From the IMG/VR virus record IMGVR_UViG_3300036852_000533, positions 1 to 52,184 of that record: a stretch of DNA of 52,184 nt. One strand, given 5' to 3'. Shown here piece after piece: positions 6,930-12,301 of this stretch. Origin of the DNA: a virus. The notes under the pieces are model-generated. The model ran no database searches and was not told the DNA's origin. It saw only the letters and a program-made list of their open reading frames with translations. Numbering within the stretch: the first letter of the stretch is position 1; every line of letters starts with the position of its first letter. The position numbers and the translations under genes were made by a program.

Positions 6930-6991
6930 CATGCAAAACGACCTTCTAACTGCTGACGCTCCGCCGGGTTCACACCAGCGCATGGTTGTGC
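6908..6991 (-). other. attC: attC recombination site, diverged
   Basis: The right arm ends in CAGCGCATGGTTGTGCC, almost the same as the right arms of the sites at 9104 and 9404, with core GTTGTGC at 6985-6991. The left core is CGCTAAC (6908-6914). Arm pairing is weak: only a TCTGA/TGTGA block aligns at the expected distance, with the usual extra A in the right arm. It lies in the right place, between two small genes. Confidence 0.55.
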
Positions 6992-7004
6992 CCATACTAC
7001 CGAC

Positions 7005-7319
7005 ATGCACACAAACGAAAAACTAATCTTCGAGGAAATTACAAATCCGAATGTCCTGCCAAAACTCAAGCTGGATGTCGTGGAATGTCCCGACTGTCAC
7101 CACCGCATTGCAGTGCCGGTGAAATATACTGACTGGCAAGAAACCGCTGAACGCTATCGGCGCGCATACGAAGCAATGATGACCAAACTCGGCGTGCTGC
7201 TCAAAGAGGCCGGTGAACAATTCGACGTGCCGTTGGTGGAATACTTCGACACCGAACGGCAACTGATGATCCAAATGCTCAACGAAATAATCGCTGGACT
7301 CGATAAACGCGATGAATAG
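7005..7319 (+). CDS. Cassette-borne small protein with CxxC site
   Basis: This 104-residue protein has a CPDCHH motif at about residues 29-34 followed by a long helical region (ETAERYRRAYEAMMTKLG, TERQLMIQMLNEII). One CxxC pair plus two His could bind a metal as a monomer or dimer. The stop codon TAG sits directly before the core box GCACAAC (7320-7326), so the gene fills its cassette (boundaries about 6914 and 7325). Family not recognised. Confidence 0.6.
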   Translation: MHTNEKLIFEEITNPNVLPKLKLDVVECPDCHHRIAVPVKYTDWQETAERYRRAYEAMMTKLGVLLKEAGEQFDVPLVEYFDTERQLMIQMLNEIIAGLDKRDE

Positions 7320-7454
7320 GCACAACGCCCGAACTGAGCGACCGGAGGCGAAACATGAATAGCGATATACGCATGATGAATGTGGAGGATCAGCAAGACC
7401 TAAAAACTTTCGAGCAGGACGAGCCTCCAGTTCGCTCCAGTGAGCTTTTTAGAT
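7320..7454 (-). other. attC: attC recombination site
   Basis: The left core is GCACAAC (7320-7326); the right core is TTTAGAT (7448-7454), one base away from the standard GTTAGAT. Left arm GAGCGACCGGAGGC pairs with right arm GCCTCCAGTTCGCTC, with one extra A in the right arm. The left arm also supplies GGAGG, a strong ribosome-binding site eight bases before the ATG of the next gene at 7355. Confidence 0.65.
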
Positions 7455-7729
7455 GCGTCGAAGTATCAAGTCAACTAAAAGACAATCTGACCGTGATGAA
7501 ACGGCTAATCGGCGACAAATGGCAAGAGTCGTCGAAGGAATATCGGGTCATCCTGCTCGCAGTGATGGCCGCAAGCGGAGACACCAACCCGCTAGGCTGC
7601 GCGATACCGATGGCAAAGGAAATGTCCGAACGAGGACACAGCCCGCTCATGCTGCTGGCCGTCGCAACGGAAATGAGCGAAGCATCTGACGTAGAGCGCA
7701 GCGACGGCGCTCAGAAAGACTCACGATGA
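7355..7729 (+). CDS. Cassette gene translated through attC
   Basis: This 124-residue protein begins in the attC loop behind GGAGG and is read through the right arm (residues about 25-34) into its main domain. The domain looks helical: QLKDNLTVMKRLIGDKW, then EYRVILLAVMAASGDTNPLGCAIPMAKEM. The last codons run into the next attC (SDVERSDGAQ is the translation of its arm). No family was recognised, though a helical 'MAKEMSERG' style is common in phage accessory proteins. Confidence 0.5.
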   Translation: MNSDIRMMNVEDQQDLKTFEQDEPPVRSSELFRCVEVSSQLKDNLTVMKRLIGDKWQESSKEYRVILLAVMAASGDTNPLGCAIPMAKEMSERGHSPLMLLAVATEMSEASDVERSDGAQKDSR

Positions 7730-7774
7730 AAAAGAAAACACAACAGCGCCGTTCGCTGCCGCGACGGGCTATGA
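7684..7774 (-). other. attC: attC recombination site with decayed core boxes
   Basis: Arms CAGCGACGGCGCT (7699-7711) and AGCGCCGTTCGCTG (7745-7758) pair perfectly except for one extra A in the right arm. The left core ATCTGAC (7684-7690) differs from the expected by one transition (complement GTCAGAT instead of GTTAGAT). The right core TCATAGC complement lacks the AAC. The stem is kept while the recombination boxes have mutated, which suggests a site that no longer recombines. Confidence 0.6.
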
Positions 7775-7980
7775 CTCCGAAGGGTTGGCGGCGACTGCTC
7801 GTGGGAGAGATGACCAGAAAAGGCGACTGGCTGGAAAATGTCGGAGATGGTCCGTGGACACGTCTGCGCGTCCGTTACTGCCTTAAAGAAGTAGAAGGTG
7901 ATTGGCGTGCCATCATCCGCCGGACGACCTCTCGCAAAAGGAGTCCTAACGCAGACTTCAGACACCCCGCCACACCATGA
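7726..7980 (+). CDS. Cassette gene, small basic protein
   Basis: The ATG at 7726 lies in the loop of the attC at 7684-7774 and the first 16 residues (basic, MKKKTQQRRSLPRRAM) are encoded by its right half. The body is 84 residues with a WRRLLVGEM helix, a GDWLENVGDGPWTRLRVRY beta-rich stretch and an Arg-rich end. The stop lies in the loop of the next attC. Function unknown; the charge suggests nucleic-acid contact. Confidence 0.5.
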   Translation: MKKKTQQRRSLPRRAMTPKGWRRLLVGEMTRKGDWLENVGDGPWTRLRVRYCLKEVEGDWRAIIRRTTSRKRSPNADFRHPATP

Positions 7981-8031
7981 CTACCGAACTTAAAATGACG
8001 CGCGATGGCGGGGTTGTCTGGACTCTCTAAC
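7944..8031 (-). other. attC: attC recombination site
   Basis: The left core TCCTAAC (7944-7950) is followed by CAGACACCCCGCCA (7959-7972), which pairs with TGGCGGGGTTGTCTG (8006-8020) with one extra base in the right arm. The right core position (around 8022-8031) is decayed and contains CTCTAACATG. A 17-codon open frame runs from ATG 7978 through the right arm. Confidence 0.65.
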
Positions 8032-8322
8032 ATGAACGCAACATATCCAACCGTCGAAGAGCAGGAGAAACTAGAACCTGCCAGAACTGTGCCCCGCTGT
8101 CGTGAATCGCAACGCTGGCTGAAAGAAGCCGACAAAATCATCGCGGCATACCCGGAGAAACACCGCGAGTATCACGCAATGGTGCTGCGGCATACCTACG
8201 AGAACGGGCTGTATGACACGAACTGTGCAATCAAATCTCTCATGGCGATAAAGGAACTCATCATCAAGGGTGAATACTCTGACGAGCGCGTGCTGGAACT
8301 GATAAACGAAGGGCTGCAATGA
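8032..8322 (+). CDS. Cassette gene, helical protein, 96 aa
   Basis: The ATG at 8032 directly follows the attC right end; an upstream ATG at 8005 within the arm would add nine residues. The protein is almost wholly helical (REYHAMVLRHTYENGLYDTN, AIKSLMAIKELIIKG) with no motif I can place. It overlaps the next gene by four bases (ATGA at 8319), the first of three coupled genes sharing one cassette of about 720 bp (7950-8670). Confidence 0.55.
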   Translation: MNATYPTVEEQEKLEPARTVPRCRESQRWLKEADKIIAAYPEKHREYHAMVLRHTYENGLYDTNCAIKSLMAIKELIIKGEYSDERVLELINEGLQ

Positions 8323-8522
8323 ATCTCGTGATGCTCATAGAAGAAGGATGCCGGGAAGTCTATGTGAACCCGGAAAGCGTCGAGTCAGTCCAAAATGCCG
8401 CAGGCGGAAAAGACTCCATCTTGTATCTGAAAACCGGGCGAAAGCTGATAGTCACCGGGTCAAGTGGCGATGTAATGTGCAAACTCAAAGGCATACGCTC
8501 GTGGAGAGACGCCCTGAAATGA
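8319..8522 (+). CDS. Cassette gene, small beta-rich protein, 67 aa
   Basis: This 67-residue protein is predicted as alternating strands: NLVMLIEEG, REVYVNPESVESV, DSILYLKTGRKLIVTG. That pattern fits a small LytTR- or DUF-like beta fold, but the match is too short to name. It is coupled to both neighbours by ATGA-type overlaps at 8319 and 8519. Confidence 0.55.
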   Translation: MNLVMLIEEGCREVYVNPESVESVQNAAGGKDSILYLKTGRKLIVTGSSGDVMCKLKGIRSWRDALK

Positions 8523-8692
8523 AAACCTACACTGCCGAAGATTTCAAACGCTGGGGCGCGAAGGGCGGTGCAAAGTCCAAGCGTGTGCTGACCAAAGCAC
8601 AGGCCAAGGCGATGGTCGCCGCACGGGAAAAGAAACTTCGGAAAACCAAGCGCGTGGCCCGGCGTGCTAACGCAGAGGTCAGCCATGAGTGA
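8519..8692 (+). CDS. Small KGG-type basic protein, 57 aa
   Basis: The protein starts MKTYTAEDFKRWGAKGGAKS and continues with Lys/Arg-rich helices (KAQAKAMVAAREKKLRK). The W/I-GAKGGKA pattern recurs at 10458-10613 (IGSKGGKATG) and in many small phage and plasmid proteins, probably a small nucleic-acid binding helix. The start overlaps the previous stop by four bases. The 3' end runs into the attC at 8665-8762. Confidence 0.55.
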   Translation: MKTYTAEDFKRWGAKGGAKSKRVLTKAQAKAMVAAREKKLRKTKRVARRANAEVSHE

Positions 8693-8762
8693 CGCGCCCG
8701 CGACATCCGAATCCACGCAAACCGTCAACGCGGCACTCATTGGCTGCACCGACGGGTTAGGC
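8665..8762 (-). other. attC: attC recombination site with two extrahelical bases
   Basis: Core boxes TGCTAAC (8665-8671) and GTTAGGC (8756-8762). Left arm after the core: 8 nt, CAGCCA, TGAGTG. Right arm on the other strand: 8 nt, extra G, CAGCCA, extra A, TGAGTG. This is the exact 8 + extra + 6 + extra layout of classical attC sites. The left arm carries GAGG and the ATG (8685) of the following gene. Confidence 0.85.
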
Positions 8763-8990
8763 GCACGGGATTGGAAGGCATACCGGCGCATCTGGAACAA
8801 GACGCACCCTGAAAGCATCAAGTCAGCACAGAAAAAACTGAGAACCAAAAAACATGAACAAGGCGAAATCGTCAACCAAGCCGAGTGCAAATGCACCGTA
8901 TGCAAAAGCGTCTTCAACCGCGATGACGCGCACCTGCGGGGATACCGATTCCTGTCGCGCTTCGTATGCGTGTGCGACGAGTGCGCCTAA
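8685..8990 (+). CDS. Cassette-borne zinc-ribbon protein (CDECA family)
   Basis: This protein (101 aa from ATG 8685; GAGG lies about seven bases upstream) starts in the attC arm and reads through it (residues about 1-30). Next come GLGARDWKAYRRIW, a Lys-rich helix and a zinc ribbon: CKCTVC, FNRDDAHLRGYRFL, CVCDECA. The stop TAA is part of the core box GCCTAAC (8985-8991), so the gene exactly fills the cassette 8671-8990. Its paralogue lies at 1383-1697 in the recombination operon and ends in the same way. Function unknown; the fold suggests nucleic-acid or protein binding. Confidence 0.7.
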   Translation: MSDAPATSESTQTVNAALIGCTDGLGARDWKAYRRIWNKTHPESIKSAQKKLRTKKHEQGEIVNQAECKCTVCKSVFNRDDAHLRGYRFLSRFVCVCDECA

Positions 8991-9110
8991 CGACCAAGCT
9001 CAGCGACCTGTGCCGGAGACAGGCGTTGAGCGGAAAGGAAACGATGAATGAACCAACAGCGGTCGTGCGTGAAAAGCGCGGCACAGGTTCTCTGGAGCGC
9101 ATGGTTAGGT
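8985..9110 (-). other. attC: attC recombination site
   Basis: Core boxes GCCTAAC (8985-8991) and GTTAGGT (9104-9110). The left arm CAGCGACCTGTGCC pairs with the right arm GGCACAGGTTCTCTG, with one extra base in the right arm and a mismatch. The loop contains a purine-rich ribosome site (GGAAAGGA) and the ATG at 9045. The right core box overlaps a second possible start (ATGGTTAGG at 9101). Confidence 0.82.
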
Positions 9111-9373
9111 GTGCGTCGTGCAAATACTGGGGAACTAAACCCGGTGAACGCGGCAATCCTCGCCTGCGGTCCTGCAACCATCCAAAGCATGTGATGGGAT
9201 ACCAGTCCGCCGCCGCCGTGCCAGATGACGGAATGATAATCGAATCGGATGAGGGATGGGGCATCGAAGTTGGGCCTCTCTTTGGGTGCGTGAATGGTGA
9301 GGCGAGCACACCTAACGGTGCGCTATGCGACGGGGATGAGCCGCCGCAGACGTTGAAATCGAAACAATCGTGA
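9045..9373 (+). CDS. Cassette-borne zinc-ribbon protein (phage C-x2-C family)
   Basis: From ATG 9045, which has AAGGA five bases upstream, the protein has 109 residues; from ATG 9101, next to the core box, 90. The domain is CASCKYWGTKPGERGN, then CNHPKH and later EVGPLFGCVNGE. This spacing of Cys, aromatic and final FGC is typical of a large family of small phage and mobile-element zinc proteins. The C-terminal 20 residues are encoded by the next attC (stop in its loop). Zinc binding likely, role unknown. Confidence 0.7.
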
Positions 9374-9410
9374 ACGGCTCATCCCCGTTCGCTGCAGCGC
9401 ATGGTTAGGC
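9310..9410 (-). other. attC: attC recombination site, best-paired copy
   Basis: Core boxes ACCTAAC (9310-9316) and GTTAGGC (9404-9410). Left arm: GCGCTATGCGACGGGG; right arm on the other strand: GCGCTGCAGCGAACGGGG. The arms continue to pair through GATGAGCC, more than 20 pairs in all. Two extra bases (G and A, six apart) lie in the right arm. The loop is about 33 bases. Both core boxes fit the consensus, so this site looks fully competent. Confidence 0.88.
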
Positions 9411-9436
9411 GACTGGAATAATTTTTGGAATAATTT

Positions 9437-9649
9437 ATGAACGAGAAAGAGCAAACCGATCACTTCGCCAACGATGTGGACAACCTGGTAGAACGTTACC
9501 GGAGCGAATACGAGATGAGCTACGCCGCCGTCGTGGGCGTGCTCCAAATGAAAATCCATCTACTGTGCGACGAAGCATCGGAGCGTGGTGATGAAGTCGC
9601 CCAACGTCCGCATAAGCGATGGCGGACACGAGACGTGAAAATTAACTGA
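9437..9649 (+). CDS. Cassette gene, conserved phage-type helical protein
   Basis: This 70-residue protein contains VDNLVERYRSEYEMSYAAVV and GVLQMKIHLLCDEASERGDE, a helical pair seen in small proteins of phage and host accessory regions. The end (VAQRPHKRWR) is the translation of the next attC, and the stop is in its loop. A tandem GGAATAATTT repeat (9415-9436) lies just upstream of the ATG and may carry a regulatory signal. Function unknown. Confidence 0.6.
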   Translation: MNEKEQTDHFANDVDNLVERYRSEYEMSYAAVVGVLQMKIHLLCDEASERGDEVAQRPHKRWRTRDVKIN

Positions 9650-9687
9650 CGGCATCGCCCGCCATTCGCTTCATGCGGTGGTTAGGC
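9599..9687 (-). other. attC: attC recombination site with two extrahelical bases
   Basis: Core boxes GCCCAAC (9599-9605) and GTTAGGC (9681-9687), 89 bp overall. Left arm: CCGCATAAGCGATGGCGG; right arm on the other strand: CCGCATGAAGCGAATGGCGG. The two extra bases (G, A) are separated by AAGCGA and lie eight bases from the core box, the canonical layout. They lie in the right arm, which places the site on the minus strand. Confidence 0.88.
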
Positions 9688-9708
9688 ATCCGTCGAACCA
9701 ACAAAAAC

Positions 9709-9924
9709 ATGATACATATAATCGAATCCTTCGCCTGCGGACTCGCGTTCGCAATGGGAATAACCTCGTGGTTCTTCATCCGCGACTTGGCGACCGTGAA
9801 AGGTCGCGAAGAACTGAAAAAAGAAATGCACGAACACGCCAAGCGCGTCGAGGACAGGCTGGCTGTCCAAGTCTCGACGATGCTTGTCTGTCTCGACGAA
9901 ATCAAGAAGCGCAAGGATGCCTAA
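9709..9924 (+). CDS. Cassette gene, small membrane-anchored coiled-coil protein
   Basis: The ATG at 9709 gives 71 residues; an in-frame ATG at 9673 within the attC arm is an alternative. One N-terminal transmembrane helix (FACGLAFAMGITSWFFIRD) is followed by a charged helix (KKEMHEHAKRVEDRL) and a DEIKKRKDA end. The stop TAA is part of the core box GCCTAAC at 9919-9925, so the gene ends exactly at a cassette boundary. It resembles small phage membrane proteins of unknown role. Confidence 0.6.
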   Translation: MIHIIESFACGLAFAMGITSWFFIRDLATVKGREELKKEMHEHAKRVEDRLAVQVSTMLVCLDEIKKRKDA

Positions 9925-10023
9925 CGAAAAAGCTGACCGATGAGAGGGAGCGCGCCAACGACGTTCGATTCGAGAGTGAGCCAAACGCGCTCCCTCTCAT
10001 TCGTGTCCAGCGCATTGTTCCCC
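9919..10023 (-). other. attC: attC recombination site nearest the integrase
   Basis: The left core is GCCTAAC (9919-9925). The right core reads GTTCCCC (10017-10023), where GTTRRRY would be expected. Arms pair over TGAGAGGGAGCGCG (left, 9940-9953) and its complement, 14 bases, then continue with extra bases in the right arm. On the minus-strand reading the well-kept GCCTAAC complement (GTTAGGC) is the cleaved box and the variable one is R'', which tolerates change. An open frame runs from ATG 9940 through the right arm into the 10084 gene. Confidence 0.8.
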
Positions 10024-10044
10024 GACTGGTCGAAAAAGAAAAGC

Positions 10045-10073
10045 TTGACACCACAAGCGGCTTGTGATACAAT
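10045..10073 (+). promoter_or_regulatory. Sigma70-type promoter with palindromic operator
   Basis: TTGACA (10045-10050), a 17-base spacer and TACAAT (10068-10073) make a near-consensus promoter pointing at the 10084 gene and the integrase. The spacer contains the perfect inverted repeat CACAAG-CGG-CTTGTG (10052-10066), well placed for a repressor that would block RNA polymerase. The expected start of transcription (about 10080) is four bases from the ATG at 10084, so the message would be leaderless or nearly so. It lies directly between the last attC and the integrase operon. Confidence 0.75.
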
Positions 10074-10083
10074 GCCAGTGAAG

Positions 10084-10461
10084 ATGAAAACTGAACTCAT
10101 CCAAATCGGGCTGACCGCCGCACAGGTGGACTCAGCGGACTGGCTACTCGGCTGCCCTCTCTTTTACGATGCCGCCGAATCACTCGCCCACAACTGGGAC
10201 GAGACACCGGAGCGCGCCGCCGCAATCGTGGCCGCTGCAAAACAAGTGAAGCGTGACGGGCGGACTCTGACGCTGCCAAACGACCATGAGGTAATCGAAT
10301 ACCTGCACCAATACGCCGAGCAACTGGCGGACATGAGCGCAAAGGAATACCTCGATGAACTCGTGGGCAAAGGCATCCCGCACCGTGAAGCTCAATGCAA
10401 GGTCAACGCCGCCGTGCGGTCTGCGGAATCGCTCGCGGAGAAAATCGCCTGCCACCTATGA
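10084..10461 (+). CDS. Hypothetical protein of the integrase operon
   Basis: The start at 10084 was chosen because the ATG at 10072 lies in the -10 element; 125 residues result. The protein is helical and acidic (YDAAESLAHNWDETPERAAAI, AAKQVKRDGR, EYLHQYAEQLADMSAKEYLDEL) with no recognised family. It overlaps the KGG-type gene by four bases (ATGA at 10458) and so forms an operon with it and the integrase. The open frame continues upstream to ATG 9940 in the attC, which would give 173 residues. Confidence 0.6.
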   Translation: MKTELIQIGLTAAQVDSADWLLGCPLFYDAAESLAHNWDETPERAAAIVAAAKQVKRDGRTLTLPNDHEVIEYLHQYAEQLADMSAKEYLDELVGKGIPHREAQCKVNAAVRSAESLAEKIACHL

Positions 10462-10613
10462 ATCCCGAAGCTCGCAAATACCTCGCCAGCATCGGAAGCA
10501 AAGGCGGGAAGGCAACCGGGACAAGCAAGCGGCGTGGGTCTGCCGCCTACTACAAACGAATCTCAAAGCTCGCCGCGAAAGCACGAAAGGCGAAGTCGGG
10601 GAACTCTTATTAA
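10458..10613 (+). CDS. Small KGG-type basic protein, 51 aa
   Basis: The protein reads MNPEARKYLASIGSKGGKAT followed by a basic tail (KRRGSAAYYKRISKLAAKARKAKSG). It shares the I/W-G-x-K-G-G-K motif with 8519-8692. Its ATG overlaps the stop of the previous gene. Thirteen bases separate its stop from the integrase ATG. Role unknown; the charge suggests DNA binding. Confidence 0.6.
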   Translation: MNPEARKYLASIGSKGGKATGTSKRRGSAAYYKRISKLAAKARKAKSGNSY

Positions 10614-10626
10614 GCATCATCCACGC

Positions 10627-11601
10627 ATGTTTAAGGATAATTTCATAACGGTTGCCAGAGCACACGGGTTGCGACTCCAGACCGAACGCGCTTATTACGG
10701 CGCGGCAGCCAAGCATATTAAGTGGCTTGGAGCGAGGTCTGCAAAGGATTTGGAGCGTGATCCGACGAAACAATTCCGGGATTACCTCACCATGCTGGCC
10801 AATGTGAATGGCGATAGAAGCGAAGGCGACGAAGGCATTTCAGCTTCCAGCCAGAATTTGGCATTTCACGCATTGAGATTTCTCTACGAAAAAGTAATCG
10901 GCATCCAGCTTGGAGACCTTTCAAACATTCCGCGCGCAAGCGGGCACGAAAGAATTGTGGATGTGCCCCCTGACGATGTGGCGATAAAACTCGTGCAATC
11001 AGTGCCGGGCGTTAACGGAGTCGCGCTGCGCTTGATCTATGGCACTGCCGGACGGCTCAATGACATTCTGAGATTGCGAGTTAAGGATTTGGACTTCCGC
11101 AGGAAACTCGTGAGCGTGCAGGAGAGCAAGGGTGGTAAATCACGCCTCGTCCCAATGCCGCCTAGTCTGATTCCAGAACTTTCCGCGCTGGTAAAGGAGC
11201 GGGAAAGGATTCACGAGGCAGACTTGGCGGACGGATTTGGGTGGGTTCACATGCCGGGGATGCTGGCCAAAAAATATCCTGGAGAGGAAAACTCGCCCGG
11301 CTGGCAGTACCTGTTCGCATCAGCAACACTTTCCAAAGACCCCATCAGCGGAAAAACGGGGAGGCATCATATCTTTGACGTGACATTGCAACGTGCCTTC
11401 GCCAATGCGCGGCGGAAGTTGCGAATCAAACGGCACTACACTATTCACGGACTCCGCCACGCTGCGGCTCAATGGATGGAGCGCAACGGGGTGACGCGCT
11501 CAACGATTCAGGAAATTCTCGGGCACGAAAATTCGAGTACGACCGACCGTTATCTCCTATCTGGGAAACGCAGCGTGGCGAACGTGCCGACGCCAATCTA
11601 G
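10627..11601 (+). CDS. intI: Integron integrase (IntI-type tyrosine recombinase)
   Basis: This recombinase (324 aa) has every catalytic residue of the family: R143 in TAGRLND, K171 in SKGGKSR, H274 and R277 in HGLRH, H300 in LGHE, and Y309 in TTDRY. Between the catalytic Lys and HxxR lies the segment unique to integron integrases, about residues 195-230: HEADLADGFG, the pair AKKYP, and GWQYLF. That insert recognises attC hairpins. The N-terminal core-binding domain has the usual TERAYYG and SSQNLAFHALRFLYEKV patterns. Length and residue positions are within a few residues of classical IntI proteins. ATG 10627 was chosen; a start at 10534 would overlap the previous gene. It would catalyse attC x attC and attI x attC exchange. 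Confidence 0.93.
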   Translation: MFKDNFITVARAHGLRLQTERAYYGAAAKHIKWLGARSAKDLERDPTKQFRDYLTMLANVNGDRSEGDEGISASSQNLAFHALRFLYEKVIGIQLGDLSNIPRASGHERIVDVPPDDVAIKLVQSVPGVNGVALRLIYGTAGRLNDILRLRVKDLDFRRKLVSVQESKGGKSRLVPMPPSLIPELSALVKERERIHEADLADGFGWVHMPGMLAKKYPGEENSPGWQYLFASATLSKDPISGKTGRHHIFDVTLQRAFANARRKLRIKRHYTIHGLRHAAAQWMERNGVTRSTIQEILGHENSSTTDRYLLSGKRSVANVPTPI

Positions 11602-11864
11602 GGATGGTTTGTCGCCGACGGATGAAAGTGAGCGACCTCCATGCGAACGGCATCAAGTTTGTTCTCCAAATCCATCATGTGCCGCCATTGCGCCGCACGG
11701 GCGTCCTTTTCATCCTGCCGATGCTGGTTGAAGTGGTCACTGGTTACGAATAACTGATAAGCTAAAACGAGGGATAACCCACCGCCGGCAGCCGTGGACA
11801 CTTTCCCCTTGTGCTTATCAGCAATGTTGCGCGTCCGCTGAAGCAATGTGGTGTCGCCGCTCAT
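11598..11864 (-). CDS. Small membrane protein, 88 aa
   Basis: One transmembrane helix (AAGGGLSLVLAYQLFVTSD, about 25-43) is preceded by a basic helix and followed by a charged helix with His (HRQDEKDARAAQWRHMMDLEN). The 3' end overlaps the integrase stop by four bases, tail to tail. Together with the next gene it closes the late operon, a place where lysis genes often sit, but neither is a clear holin. Confidence 0.55.
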   Translation of the reverse strand: MSGDTTLLQRTRNIADKHKGKVSTAAGGGLSLVLAYQLFVTSDHFNQHRQDEKDARAAQWRHMMDLENKLDAVRMEVAHFHPSATNHP

Positions 11865-11866
11865 AT

Positions 11867-12259
11867 TTAATTTATTAGTGGTTTATGACGCTTGATTGTA
11901 GGTGGATTCATCAATTTGTGATTCGCTATGGCTGACAACCAAGCAGCAAGTGTTCGTGTGTCTTTTTGTAAACTCTTATCTTCTTCGATTTTTTCGCACT
12001 GAGAAAGCAGCGCTCCCCAATCCTCAAAAGTCAATTCATAGTTCCTGTCAAGATATTTGTCCAGTAACGCATCTATGTTAAGGTGGTCATCAGGACTATG
12101 TAACAACTTCGCAGCTTTTTGTCCAAACAACGCCATCACTGCTTCAAGACGTGTAACTCGCTCACTCATTTTCCCGTGTGCGTTAATAGCACTGACTGCA
12201 AAGACAAGAAAAACACTCGCAAAACCACCAAGCAACCACAATGTAATTGATTCAGTCAT
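11867..12259 (-). CDS. Membrane-anchored protein, 130 aa
   Basis: An N-terminal transmembrane segment (LWLLGGFASVFLVFAVSAI, about 7-25) is followed by a soluble helical domain containing LDKYLDRNYELTFEDWGALL. There is no enzymatic motif. The gap to the next gene is two bases, and 43 bases separate it from the 12302-14152 gene. It may be a virion-membrane or lysis accessory protein; unproven. Confidence 0.55.
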   Translation of the reverse strand: MTESITLWLLGGFASVFLVFAVSAINAHGKMSERVTRLEAVMALFGQKAAKLLHSPDDHLNIDALLDKYLDRNYELTFEDWGALLSQCEKIEEDKSLQKDTRTLAAWLSAIANHKLMNPPTIKRHKPLIN

Positions 12260-12301
12260 TTAGTAAACGGATGTTCTGGGTGACTTGGTTCGTGCTCAGT
12301 T

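Noticed and set aside
8987-9559. Minus-strand frames that share the residues NHALQRT
   Set aside because: These frames (also near 1391-1654) read the same attC arm and core box on the opposite strand (CCTAACCATGCGCTGCAGCG). The common peptide is a shadow of attC, useful as a marker but not a gene family.
10463-10626. attI site next to the integrase
   Set aside because: The classical layout predicts attI here, but no RYYYAAC or GTTRRRY box with a plausible context could be found. GGGGAAC near 10600 matches the variable box at 10017 only loosely.
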